Made by a program: the position numbers and the translations under genes. Of a stretch of DNA of 64,000 nt, positions 31,400-42,235 are shown one piece after another (the first letter of the stretch is position 1; each line of letters starts with the position of its first letter). The DNA comes from Rhynchopus sp. YZ270_cl-10 (taxonomy: Eukaryota > Euglenozoa > Diplonemea > Diplonemida > Diplonemidae): the NCBI GenBank assembly GCA_964035575.1, contig OZ037853.1, positions 776,501 to 840,500 of the forward strand, read 5' to 3'. The notes below the pieces were generated by a model that was not told where the DNA came from, made no database searches, and saw only the letters and a list, made by a program, of their open reading frames with translations.

Positions 31400-32190
31400 A
31401 TCTCTCAATTATTCCAACGTTTTTTTCTTTTTTTTTAAAGGATGCGTGCGCGAGAGGCACATCCATCTTTTAAGTTTTTTTTTTTCTAAAGAAAGTTGGG
31501 AACATTTTTTATTGATCCCCATACCTATGCTATCAATTTATTGAATGCGTAATGTTGAAACACTTTCTTTCCCCTTTCAAATTTCTCTTGTAATTATCTA
31601 TTTTTATTTTTGTTCGCGCCTTATTTTTACATCGACCATACCTCAATACCTCAATACATGCGTTTTCTTACAAGGACTGTTCATTGATTTTGCAAAACAT
31701 TCAAAAAAAGCAAGGGTACATTTTTCGCACCCTCTTTGCTTTCTTTTCGTTTCGTTTAAGAAAAGAAAGTATATGAAATAATTACAAGGACTGTTCATTG
31801 AGTTGAGGATGATATGCAGTCTATACCTTCAAGCAAAAATAATTTACCACGGGAATTTTTTTTTGTTGTACAGAACCCGTCTTCGGACGTAGACTAGTTG
31901 TCAATCCTACTACTACACAAAAAAAGTAAAATCTATCACCGAGGCTAAGGGTAACTTGCCTCTTTGTATTCCATTTTTGTCCGCCAGGACACAAAGTTGT
32001 GTTTCTGACTTCTTTACGTGATACGATAGCACACTCCGGTTCTGGATGGGGCAATGGTTATGTACCTTGCGTACTACACTTCCCTCTGTAGTGCCCCGTG
32101 TGCGTGCTAGTATCGTGTGGAGAACCACTGTCTTTGCGCCAGCGGATGAACCGGTGATGCATCTGCACCTGTAACTACTCCCAAGGTTCT
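31400..32190. other. Gene-free stretch
   Basis: A/T-rich with a CACATCCATCTTTTAAGTTT scrap at about 31,459, which recurs at 55,904. No supported gene. Confidence 0.5.
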
Positions 32191-32197
32191 CCAGGCA

Positions 32198-32865
32198 TGC
32201 ACTGTGAAAGTGAAGAGGCCCCGTCTTCAGACTACCCCCAGATTCAGCCAAAACCGATAGTTTTTGGGGCATACCCTCCCTTTCCTTGTCCCTTCCTGTC
32301 AAAGCGCTGAGCCACAATTCTGAAGTGAAGACTGCTTTGCAGGCGTGTGTTCTTTTCTCTCTCTCGTGGGCGGGGCGACTTTGCACGTTCGCCTTCTATT
32401 TTGAAATGCCTGTTGTACGGGAGTCACATCCATCTTACAAACTTTTCTGTTTTCGTTAATTCTTCATGTGAGCCATTGAAAAAGTGTGTACTGCATCCCA
32501 CCTCCCCGTTCCCCTCGACTTCTTTTTCTCACCTTCGTGGATGGATTTTTTATTCTTGTTCACTTGGTGACTTTCCTCGCTTCTTCGTGCTGTGGTAGCT
32601 CCACGAGGAAAGCCAGATATACGTGATATCTGTGGTGCCGTTTCTCTCCTTTTGGGAGTGGCTTGCCATTACGGAGACACCTGGCCATTGTCCCACTACG
32701 GGCTTTTCACTGTGTGGGGAAGCTGTCCCTGCAGTTACATGTGGGTCTCTCTGTGTCTTGGTGGAACAACAGGTTTGCGTTCTTCTTGTTCCTTCCCCCA
32801 CACACCTTCTCCACCTCATCACACCAATGCAACAGGGAAAAGGCTTTGGTATAACAACAGCAACA
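32198..32865 (+). repeat. Shared 5' spacer block of LRR copy 7
   Basis: Matches the downstream part of the 11,229-12,266 block, from GCACTGTGAAAGTGAAGAGG to the start codon. Confidence 0.85.
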
Positions 32866-33612
32866 ATGGATTTGACTATTGAAGGGTTGAATGGAGTGAA
32901 GGATACGGTGGAGCTGGGTGAGGATGACACACCTGCGGTGATGCGTCGGAAGGTGGCGTCTGCAGTGGGGTTGCCTGAAGACGGCTTTGTGATGAGTTTC
33001 GGTGGGGTGACGGTGGACGAAGGATACGACATGACGCAGCTGAGTGCTGGAGACACGGTTCTGCTGACCAAGGTGAAGAAGTACGAGGCCAGAGCAGCAC
33101 TTCATGCGTTGGGTGAGACTGACATCACTGCTGAGAGGCTGGAGAGTGTGCAGGATCCTGAGGTGGCGTGTTTGCTTCTGCAGGCGGAGGTTGCGACGGT
33201 GATTCCTCGTGACTTCTTGCTGGAGGCATCGTTGACGAGTCTTGATCTGAGTGCTGAGTCTGTTGTGACTCAAATTGGGCACTGGTTTCTTTATAACTGC
33301 ACTTCATTGACAAGCATCGACCTGTCTGGGTTGATCCATGTTGCAGACATTGGGAGAGGCTTCCTTTATGGATGCAGTTCTTTGCGCACACTGGACTTAA
33401 CACCATTCAGCCGTGTCACAGAGATTAACGCCTTCTGCTTTCTTAGTCAATGCACTTCGTTGGAGAGCATCTACCTCACCGGCTGCAGCGATGTTGTGTC
33501 AAGCAGAGTGAGGAAACAAGAGCTGTGGCATTTAGTGGTTGAATCCCGTCCGAAACGCAGCAGAGACGAACCACTTGAGGAATCCCGCAAGCGACTGAGA
33601 CACGCAGAGTGA
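32866..33612 (+). CDS. UBL-LRR family copy 7
   Basis: 248 residues and four repeats. Residues flanking FL are RD/LE, HW/YN, RG/YG and FC/SQ. The UBL starts MDLTIEGLNGV, shared with copies 8 and 10, and exits through LLTKVKKYEA. GGVTVDEG replaces GGVAMDEG. The full basic tail is present. The 3' flank is short, and the spacer block for copy 8 begins directly in it (at ~33,687), so copies 7 and 8 form a tandem duplication. Confidence 0.85.
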   Translation: MDLTIEGLNGVKDTVELGEDDTPAVMRRKVASAVGLPEDGFVMSFGGVTVDEGYDMTQLSAGDTVLLTKVKKYEARAALHALGETDITAERLESVQDPEVACLLLQAEVATVIPRDFLLEASLTSLDLSAESVVTQIGHWFLYNCTSLTSIDLSGLIHVADIGRGFLYGCSSLRTLDLTPFSRVTEINAFCFLSQCTSLESIYLTGCSDVVSSRVRKQELWHLVVESRPKRSRDEPLEESRKRLRHAE

Positions 33613-33686
33613 CGCCGCCAGCTGCGCACTGCGACCTCGAAGCTGCACGACGCACACCCTCACAGGCCACTCCTCCCGCAAAGCAC

Positions 33687-34308
33687 ATTCAGCCAAAACC
33701 GATAGTTTTTGGGGCATACCCTCCCTTTCCTTGTCCCTTCCTGTCAAAGCGCTGAGCCACAATTCTGAAGTGAAGACTGTTTTGCACAGGCTTGTGTTCT
33801 TTTTCTCTCTTGTGTGCGGGGCGACTTTGCACGTTCGCCTTCTATTTTGAAATGCCTGTTGTACGGGGGTCACATCCATCTTACAAACTTTTCTGTTTTC
33901 GTTAATTCTTCATGTGAGCGATAGAAAAAGTGTGTACTGCATCCCACCTCCCCGTTCCCCTCGACTTCTTTTTCTCACCTTCATGGATGGAATTTTTATT
34001 ATTGTTCACTTGGTGACTTTCCTCGCTTCTTCGTGCTGTGGTAGCTCCACGAGGAAAGCCAGATATACGTGATATCTGTGGTGCCGTTTCTCTCCTTTTG
34101 GGAGTGGCTTGCCATTACGGAGACACCTGGCCATTGTCCCACTACGGCCTTTCACTGTGTGGGGAAGCTGTCCCAGCAGTTACATGTGGGTCTCTGTGTC
34201 TTGGTGGAACAACAGGTTTGCGTTCTTCTTGTTCCTTCCCCCACACACCTTCTCCACCTCATCACACCAATGCAACAGGGAACAGGCTTTGGTATAACAA
34301 CAGCAACA
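33687..34308 (+). repeat. Shared 5' spacer block of LRR copy 8
   Basis: Starts within the copy 7 3' flank at ATTCAGCCAAAACCGATAG. The same junction is seen after copy 10 (~41,618), so units 7-8 and 10-11 share one tandem breakpoint. Confidence 0.85.
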
Positions 34309-35118
34309 ATGGATTTGACTATTGAAGGGTTGAATGGAGTGAAGGATACGGTGGAGCTGGGTGAGGATGACACACCTGCGGTGATGCGTCGGAAGGTGGC
34401 GTCTGCAGTGGGGTTGCCTGAAGACGGCTTTGTGATGAGTTTCGGCGGGGTGGCGATGGACGAAGGATACGACATGACGCAGCTGAGTGCTGGGGACACG
34501 GTTCTGCTGACCAAGGTGAAGAAGTACGAGGCCAGAGCAGCACTTCATGCGTTGGGTGAGACCGACATCACGGCTGAGAGGCTTTGGAGTGTGCAGGATC
34601 CTGAGGTGGCGTGTTTGCTTCTGCAGGCGGAGGTTGCGACGGTGATTCCACATGGCTTCTTGCAGATGGCATCGATGACGAGTCTTGATCTGAGTGCTGA
34701 GTCTGTTGTGACTCAAATTCGGCACAGCTTTCTTGCGAACTGCACTTCATTGACAAGCATCGACCTTTCTGGGTTGATCCATGTTACACACATAGGTGCC
34801 GGCTTCCTTTTTGGATGCAGTTCTTTGCGGACACTGGAATTAACATCTCTCAGCAGTGTCACTGAAATTGGACACAACTTCCTTTATGGATGCAGTGCTC
34901 TGCGTACATTGGACTTAACACCACTCAGCAGTGTCACAGAGATTAGCTCCTTGAGCTTTCTTGGTGCATGCACTTCGTTGGAGAGCATCTACCTCACCGG
35001 CTGCAGCGATGTTGTGTCGAGCTCAGTGAGGAATAAAGAGCTGTGGCATTTAGTAGTTGAATCCCGTCCGAAACGCAGCAGAGACGAACCACCTGATGAA
35101 TGCCGCAAAAGCGACTGA
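34309..35118 (+). CDS. UBL-LRR family copy 8, frameshifted at the last residues
   Basis: 269 residues and five repeats. Residues flanking FL are HG/QM, HS/AN, AG/FG, HN/YG and LS/GA. An extra A in the tail (CGCAAAAGCGAC against CGCAAGCGAC) changes the end to CRKSD and removes the second basic cluster RKRLRHAE, while KRSR remains. All repeats are intact. Confidence 0.8.
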   Translation: MDLTIEGLNGVKDTVELGEDDTPAVMRRKVASAVGLPEDGFVMSFGGVAMDEGYDMTQLSAGDTVLLTKVKKYEARAALHALGETDITAERLWSVQDPEVACLLLQAEVATVIPHGFLQMASMTSLDLSAESVVTQIRHSFLANCTSLTSIDLSGLIHVTHIGAGFLFGCSSLRTLELTSLSSVTEIGHNFLYGCSALRTLDLTPLSSVTEISSLSFLGACTSLESIYLTGCSDVVSSSVRNKELWHLVVESRPKRSRDEPPDECRKSD

Positions 35119-35460
35119 GACACGCAGAGTGACGCCGCTAGCTGCGCACTGCGACCTCGAAGCTGCACGACAGACACCCTCACAGGCCACTCCTCCCGCA
35201 AAGCACTGCAGGCAACAGAGCTGGAAACGCTGCTGCAGCGGCTGCGGGCGGGCAGGGGTGTCTTATGCGACGGCGACAGGCGGCTGGCCAGGGTGTGCAC
35301 AAAGGGCGGAACGGTGTTGTGAAGCAGTGCTTTGGAGGGTCTCGCGGTGCTGCACTGTGACTACGAAGCACTGTGGACAGTACCAGCTGAAGAGCATCGC
35401 TGTTCCGATGATGGTTTTACTTTTTGGGTGTTTCGGGTTTGGGGTATTGGGAACGACGGT
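35119..35460 (+). repeat. Long 3' flank of LRR copy 8
   Basis: Follows the copy 6 3' flank closely up to GCTGAAGAGCATCGCTGTT, so the two loci share more than 300 bp downstream. Confidence 0.8.
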
Positions 35461-35681
35461 GACATGAGAACATCAAGGGAACGGTTTATATTTTACCAGT
35501 AATGGCCTTCAGCTAGTTGGGTTTGATAGAGCTTTATAATATTATGGATAAAGCTCGTGGGCGACTAGCTACGAATTTTGCGGATCTAACACCAGCCAAA
35601 AGACAAAGAAAGTACAAGAAAAACTAAGACATGCAGAAAAAAAATGCAAAGACAAAACAAAGAGATTTTGACAAAAAGGGA

Positions 35682-35827
35682 CAATAATATATATTATTAT
35701 CGTGAATTTATATTCCAGTATTTCACGCACAGGTGGAAACAGCCCGAAGGGGCAGCATTTTTTCCCGAGGGCTGTTTCCACCTGTAAGTGAAATACCGGT
35801 ATAAATTCACGAAAATATATTATTTTA
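35682..35827. repeat. Large hairpin (~60-bp arms)
   Basis: The left arm ends ACAGGTGGAAACAGCCC. The right arm starts GGGCTGTTTCCACCTGT and continues to AAAATATATTATTTTA. The arms differ at few positions; MITE-like. The loop is ~23 nt. Confidence 0.8.
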
Positions 35828-36339
35828 TCTCCAAATGAGGCCATGAATTTCACAACCCGTATTCATACCATGCGCAAAGAGAGGGAAGGAGTACTTTTTA
35901 TAAGGATTTTAGATTCAGTTTTTTGATGTGGGCCTCTTAGCGCTGGACGGCGAGGTGAGACAGAACTTTAGCTAGGATATCACCGATGTTGATGTTCACC
36001 GTGACCCCCACGGTATGTGTTGTGTTTGTGTCATGGGGGCATCCCCCGTAATGTGTGATGCCACTTGTGCTCGTGTCAGACTCACTCCCACAGGTGCCCT
36101 CGCACGTTTTTGAGGTCTCATTTGGGATTTTTTGATAAAAATTTGGAAAAAAAAACGTGTGAATCCGTGGTTTGTGTGATACAGAAAATTAACTCAAAAA
36201 TCCGTTTGAGACCCCCAGAATGGCCCAAAATGGCTCGATTCTGGCTTTAATTGCAAAATTGGGCCTCCAAAGGCCTCAAAATTTTTTTTCGAGAGTTCAG
36301 TTCTACGATTTTCGAGCGTGAATTTATTTTTTTGAGTAA

Positions 36340-38447
36340 GGGCTTAGTTATTTTCAACTTACCTTCCTTCACCCCCCCTGTAAGGGCAACCGTAGGTGAA
36401 GTAAGGTATAGTATTGAAATCGATGTGGGGGGGGAGTAAAGGGTCAATTTTACAAAACCAGATTTTGAGGAAAATTTTGGCCAAAAATGGGCCCCACGTA
36501 TAAGGAACCGGGCTCATATTTCTCAAAATTTAAGTGGTAAAAAAATTGTCCAATTTTCGAGATTGACCCCACCACTGCACGGACGGAGCCCAAAAATGCA
36601 AATAAGGAACCTTTTTCAACTTACCTTCCTTCACCCCCCCTGTAAGGGCAACCGTAGGTGAAGTAAGGTATAGTATTGAAATCGATGTGGGGGGGGAGTA
36701 AAGGGTCAATTTTACAAAACCAGATTTTGAGGAAAATTTTGGCCAAAAATGGGCCCCACGTATAAGGAACCGGGCTCATATTTCTCAAAATTTAAGTGGT
36801 AAAAAAATTGTCCAATTTTCGAGATTGACCCCACCACTGCACGGACGGAGCCCAAAAATGCAAATAAGGAACCTTTTTAATTTGTTCTCTTGAAATGTGT
36901 AATTTCACGTTTTCGCGAAAAAAATAACAACTGATCCCTACAAGGGTTGAAGGAAGGTGGTTGAAAACAACAATAACAACAAGGACAAGTAATTGCTAAG
37001 ATAAAACGGGGTGTGCTGTGGAAAACTCCGCGCGATTTTCGAAACCACTGTAGCATCCTGGCGATTTGCTGGAGGTGCTGATGCGCCTGGTGTGATCGAT
37101 GTGTTGTAGTCTGTGCATTCTGTGTTCCTTCCGCACTGCTCTAACGACGACGACAATGTGGGGAGCCTGTGGACAAAAACGAGCTGGAACACGCCGAGCC
37201 TGCCGAGCCGACGTCCAACAACGCTATCGAGCAGATGGTGCTGGACGAAGAGGACAGCCCCCCTTCTGGAACGTTTCAGATGCTGGCGTCCCAGTGGGTC
37301 TGGCAGTGTACGAAGAGCGTTAGCATACCTGCAGAAGAGCAGAATGCTGGGCGTGCTGTAGATTATTTCTACAGGATGGAGTTCCACATCACACCCCGTT
37401 TTTTTTCCGATAGCAATTACTTGTTTTTTTTGGTACGCGTCCGGGACCCCCCTCAAATTTTGAGCGCGCGCGCGCAAAAAAAAATAAAATACCAAAAAAA
37501 AATAACTTGTTTTGGCCTGCAAAATCAATGTTGTGCAGGGCGTTCGCCCCGGGGCGAAAAAAAATTTTTTTCGTTAAAAAAATCTTTTCCTGAAAAAATG
37601 ACATTTTATTTCGCCCCAGGGCTTCGCCCCACCGGGGCGAAACCCTGTATAAATAAATAAATAAAGAAAAAAGGGAGAAAAAAAAAAAAGAGAGACATTT
37701 CTCCCCACCACCCTGTCGACCCCCCCCGGAGGGGGGGTCGCAGAGGGGGTGTCCACTGTACTCAAAATCATCCGCAAACCCGCCTGCCGTGAGAGGAAGT
37801 TTCCCCAGCACTCCCGCTCGCTCCTCAATCCTGCAGTCAGCTGAAGGTGTCACTACTCGTGTCAACTCTATCTTCAACCTCGGTGGAGGCAGAGAGACGG
37901 TTTAGTTTATTGAAAATAATCAAACTAAGGATGAAGTCTCATATGACAGATGCCTCTCTCTAGTACATCTGTTTGATTAAACAGCACAAAGAGATCCTCA
38001 GTGAGGGGGGGATTGCTGAAATTCTCCATCGTTTTGCTGGTATTAGTGCTGGGGAAGGTATCACGCGCAAATCGCAAAATTTTTTTTATCACTCAGTACC
38101 AGGGATTCACCCCCACGAACTAGCTTCTCTCCGGCGAAAAACTTTTTTTGACCTATTTTAAGCACTAGTAAAAATGCAAAATTTTCGGGTTTTTTGGCAT
38201 TTCGCCACGATTCAGGAAAAACGATGGCGATAGCGAACGCCCTGATGTTGTGCCCAAAAAAAAATATTTCGAAAAAAAAATATTCGAAAAAAAAATTGTT
38301 GAAATTTTCCAACTTTTTTTATTATACTTTTCCATGCACACCACACCGGCATATTTTTTTTTATTTTTTATTTTTTATTTTTGGATTTCCAAAAATTTGA
38401 GCGCGCGCGGACGCGTACCAAAAAAAAAAAAATAACTAAGCCCTAAA
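36340..38447. other. Gene-free segment bracketed by GGGCTTAGTTATTTT inverted repeats
   Basis: GGGCTTAGTTATTTT at 36,339-36,354 is mirrored by AAAATAACTAAGCCC at 38,431-38,445. A second inverted pair (GGTACGCGTCCGGG at ~37,431 and GGACGCGTACC at ~38,408), each beside a GCGCGCGCG tract, is nested inside. A possible non-autonomous element, unclassified. A short open frame at 37,169-37,380 (MDKNELEHAEPAEP) has no recognised relative. Confidence 0.45.
36360..36880. repeat. Tandem pair of a ~265-bp unit
   Basis: The unit CCTTCCTTCACCCCCCCTG ... GCAAATAAGGAACC is repeated almost exactly at about 36,360-36,610 and 36,625-36,875. Diverged copies occur at 6,850-7,200. Confidence 0.85.
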
Positions 38448-38710
38448 CACGTAGTATTTGACAAAATGCTCGAGACCCTCGTGAAAAGTCGCGCGTCTGA
38501 GTATCCCGCTCCCCGCTAGTTTCCCCCTCTTTTCCCCCCTGTGCTCCACGACACTTTCTGTACTTCAGGCAAACGCAACCATATCGTAAATCAAGTCGAA
38601 GAAGAAAAAAAAATTGTGTGGAAGCGAACAACAAACAACTTTTACTTTTTACCCCCGTTTATAGTCTTTTGAGCAACAAGCAAAGAGGAGCGAGTCTCTC
38701 GAGCATTTTG
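38447..38710. repeat. Dispersed repeat with inverted AAAATGCTCGAGA ends
   Basis: Begins ACACGTAGTATTTGACAAAA and ends TCTCTCGAGCATTTT. A shorter version lies at 54,778-54,935 with the same ends but lacking the middle ~100 bp, so one is an internal-deletion derivative. Confidence 0.75.
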
Positions 38711-38727
38711 AGCGTGAAATACTGGAA

Positions 38728-38778
38728 AATAAATTCACGCCCCTCCTTCACGATTTTGTGAAGGGGCGTGAAATTTAT
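38728..38778. repeat. Small hairpin
   Basis: AAATTCACGCCCC...CTTCAC and GTGAAGGGGCGTGAAATTT pair around an 8-nt loop. Confidence 0.7.
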
Positions 38779-38954
38779 GGTCTCAAACGGGATAAAACAA
38801 TAAAATTGCTGTGTACACCCATCGTTGCCCCATATGAATATGTTATAAAAAAAGAGAGCAGATGTGCTGTGTTGTTTCTTTCCCACACCTTCTCCACATC
38901 AACATCACAGCAGGACAACAACAAGGGAAAAGCTCGTAAAGACAAAAAGCAACA

Positions 38955-39698
38955 ATGGATTTGACAATCAAGGGGTGGAATGGAGTGAAGGATACAGTGG
39001 AGCTGGGTGAGGATGACACACCTGCGGTGATGCGTCGGAAGGTGGCGTCTGCAGTGGGGTTGCCTGAAGACGGCTTTGTGATGAGTTTCGGCGGGGTGGC
39101 GATGGACGAAGGATACGACATGACGCAGCTGAGTGCTGGAGACACGATAGTCCTGTCGACGACGAAGATGGAGGCCAGAGCAGCACTTCATTCGTTGGGT
39201 GAGACTGACATCACTGCTGAGAGGCTGAAGACTGTGCAGGATCCTGAGGTTGCGTGTTTGCTTCTGCAGGCGGAGGTTGCGACGGTGATTCCAGAGTACT
39301 TCTTTCCGGAGTCATCGTTGACGAGTCTTGATCTGAGTGCTGAGTCTGTTGTGACTCAAATTGGGTCCTGGTTTCTTGCGAACTGCACTTCATTGACAAG
39401 CATCGACCTCTCTGGGCTGATCCATGTCACACACATAGGTGCCGGCTTCCTTTATGGATGCAGTGCTCTGCGTACACTGGACTTGACACCACTCAGCAGT
39501 GTCACAGAAATTAGCTCCTTCTGGTTTCTTAGTCAATGCACTTCGTTGAGGAGCATCTACCTCACCGGCTGCAGCGATGTTGTGGCGAGCGCCGTGAGGA
39601 ACTGCAAGCTGAAGGTGTTTGTGGTTGAATCCCGTCCGAAACGCAGCAGAGACGAACCACTTGAGGAATCCCGGAAGCGACTGAGACACGCAGAGTGA
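38955..39698 (+). CDS. UBL-LRR family copy 9
   Basis: 247 residues and four repeats. Residues flanking FL (FF in unit 1) are EY/PE, SW/AN, AG/YG and FW/SQ. The UBL exit is STTKMEA. The segment before the tail is NCKLKVFVVES, like copies 6 and 11. The short 5' flank (CACACCTTCTCCACATCAAC) matches only the last ~80 bp of the copy 1/3 flank. Confidence 0.85.
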   Translation: MDLTIKGWNGVKDTVELGEDDTPAVMRRKVASAVGLPEDGFVMSFGGVAMDEGYDMTQLSAGDTIVLSTTKMEARAALHSLGETDITAERLKTVQDPEVACLLLQAEVATVIPEYFFPESSLTSLDLSAESVVTQIGSWFLANCTSLTSIDLSGLIHVTHIGAGFLYGCSALRTLDLTPLSSVTEISSFWFLSQCTSLRSIYLTGCSDVVASAVRNCKLKVFVVESRPKRSRDEPLEESRKRLRHAE

Positions 39699-39781
39699 CG
39701 CCGCCAGCTGCGCACTGCGACCTCGAAGCTGCACGACGCACACCCTCACAGGCCACTTCTCCCGCAAAGCACTGCAGGCAA

Positions 39782-40811
39782 CAGAGCCTCCATTTGTCAA
39801 CTTTACTGTTTGAGAGAAAATATTATGATACTTGGGCTTCTTTTTCGTCAATACTTTGGTAGCAAGTCTCCTTTAAGAATCCCATGAAGAAACACCGTGA
39901 CTGCTATCTAGTGAGAGTAGTCTCTGATCACACAAAACGTATTTCGAAACTCTCTTCGTAGCAAGCCCTCTGTAAGGGTGGGGAGTCTCACCTTTTCTGT
40001 GTTTTAGTTTCCATACTTCGCTTCTGTGTGTGAGATATTGGTTGCGGCACTTCTTGTGTGGTGTGTGAAGATTTGTTTTGGATACGAACTTCAGGGTGGG
40101 AATACTTTTGCTCTGGTGTCGAGTTGTTCGTCTTTGCCCCTTCAGGCTGCACTGTGAAAGTGAAGAGGCCCCATCTTCAGACTACCCCCAGATTCAGCCA
40201 AAACCGATAGTTTTTGGGGCATACCCTCCCTTTCCTTGTCCCTTCCTGTCAAAGCGCTGAGCCACAATTCTGAAGTGAAGACTGCTTTGCACAGGCTTGT
40301 GTTCTTTTCTCTCTCTCGTGGGCAGGGCGACTTTGCACGTTCGCCTTCTATTTTGAAATGCCTGTTGTACGGGAGTCACATCCATCTTACAAACTTTTCT
40401 GTTTTCGTTAATTCTTCATGTGAGCCATAGAAAAAGTGTGTACTGCATCCCACCTCCCCGTTCCCCTCGACTTCTTTTTCTCACCTTCATGGATGGAATT
40501 TTTATTTTTGTTCACTTGGTGACTTTCCTCGCTTCTTCGTGCTGTGGTAGCTCCACGAGGAAAGCCAGATGTCCGTGATATCTGTGGTGCCGTTTCTCTC
40601 CTTTTGGGAGTGGCTTGCCATTACGGAGACACCTGACCATTGTCCCACTACGGCCTTTCACTGTGTGGGGAAGCTGTCCCAGCAGTTACATGTGGGTCTC
40701 TGTGTCTTGGTGGCAGCAGGTTTGCCTTCTTCTTGTTCCTTCCCCCACACACCTTCTCCACCTCATCACACAAAGCAACAGGGAAAAGGCTTTGGTATAA
40801 CAACAGCAACA
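39782..40811 (+). repeat. ~1-kb spacer between LRR copies 9 and 10
   Basis: Near-identical to 11,229-12,266. The copy 1-spacer-copy 2 and copy 9-spacer-copy 10 arrangements are therefore one segmental duplication whose gene parts have since diverged in the variable codons. Confidence 0.85.
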
Positions 40812-41543
40812 ATGGATTTGACTATTGAAGGGTTGAATGGAGTGAAGGATACGGTGGAGCTGGGTGAGGATGACACACCTGCGGTGATGCGTCGGAAGGT
40901 GGCGTCTGCAGTGGGGTTGCCTGAAGACGGCTTTGTGATGAGTTTCGGTGGGGTGGCGATGGACGAAGGATACGACATGACGCAGCTGAGTGCTGGAGAC
41001 ACGGTTCTGCTGATCAAGGTGGCCAGAGCAGCACTTCATGCGTTGGGTGAGACTGACATCACTGCTGAGAGGCTGGAGAGTGTGGAGGATCCTGAGGTTG
41101 CGAGTTTGCTTCTGCAGGCGGAGGTTGCGACGGTGATTCCTCGTGACTTCTTGCAGGAGGCATCGTTGACGAGTCTTGATCTGAGTGCTGAGTCTGTTGT
41201 GACTCAAATTGGGCACTGGTTTCTTGCGAAATGCACTTCATTGACAAGCATCGACCTGTCTGGGTTGATCCATGTTGCAGACATTGGGAGAGGCTTCCTT
41301 TATGGATGCAGTTCTTTGCGTACACTGGACTTAACACCACTCAGCAGTGTCACAGAGATTAACGCCTTCTGCTTTCTTAGTGAATGCACTTCGTTGGAGA
41401 GCATCTACCTCACCGGCTGCAGCGATGTTGTGTCGAGGATAGTGAGGAACAAACTAGGGCATTTAGTGGTTGAATCCCGTCCGAAACGCAGCAGAGACGA
41501 ACCACTTGAGGAATCCCGGAAGCGACTGAGACACGCAGAGTGA
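40812..41543 (+). CDS. UBL-LRR family copy 10
   Basis: 243 residues, the shortest intact copy, with four repeats. Residues flanking FL are RD/QE, HW/AK, RG/YG and FC/SE; very close to copy 7. Four residues are missing at the UBL exit (LLIKVARAAL where others have LTKVKKYEARAAL). The frame extends upstream to 40,569 through spacer DNA, but the family start is at 40,812. Confidence 0.85.
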   Translation: MDLTIEGLNGVKDTVELGEDDTPAVMRRKVASAVGLPEDGFVMSFGGVAMDEGYDMTQLSAGDTVLLIKVARAALHALGETDITAERLESVEDPEVASLLLQAEVATVIPRDFLQEASLTSLDLSAESVVTQIGHWFLAKCTSLTSIDLSGLIHVADIGRGFLYGCSSLRTLDLTPLSSVTEINAFCFLSECTSLESIYLTGCSDVVSRIVRNKLGHLVVESRPKRSRDEPLEESRKRLRHAE

Positions 41544-41617
41544 CGCCGCCAGCTGCGCACTGCGACCTCGAAGCTGCACGACGCACACCCTCACAGGCCA
41601 CTCCTCCCGCAAAGCAC

Positions 41618-42235
41618 ATTCAGCCAAAACCGATAGTTTTGGGGCATACCCTCCCTTTCCTTGTCCCTTCCTGTCAAAGCGCTGAGCCACAATTCTGAAG
41701 TGAAGACTGTTTTGCACAGGCTTGTGTTCTTTTTCTCTCTCTTGTGTGCGGGGCGACTTTGCACGTTCACCTTCTATTTTGAAATGCCTGTTGTACGGGA
41801 GTCACATCCATCTTACAAACTTTTCTGTTTTCGTTAATTCTTCATGTGCCATAAAAAAAGTGTGTACTGCATCCCACCTCCCCGTTCCCCTCGACTTCTT
41901 TTTCTCACCTTCATGGATGGAATTTCTATTCTTGTTCACTTGGTGACTTTCCTCGCTTCTTCGTGCTGTGGTAGCTCCACGAGGAAAGCCAGATATACGT
42001 GATATCTGTGGTGCCGTTTCTCTCCTTTTGGGAGTGGCTTGCCATTACGGAGACACCTGACCATTGTCCCACTACGGCCTTTCACTGTGTGGGGAAGCTG
42101 TCCCAGCAGTTACATGTGGGTCTCTGTGTCTTGGTGGCAGCAGGTTTCCCTTCTTCTTGTTTCTTTCCCACACACCTTCTCCACTTCATCACACCAATGC
42201 AACAGGGAAAAGGCTTTGGTATAACAACAGCAACA
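41618..42235 (+). repeat. Shared 5' spacer block of LRR copy 11
   Basis: Same block and same left junction as 33,687-34,308. Confidence 0.85.

Noticed and set aside
37169-37660. Open frame MDKNELEHAEPAEP...
   Set aside because: The first ~70 codons look protein-like, but the frame runs into low-complexity repeat DNA and no relative is recognised.
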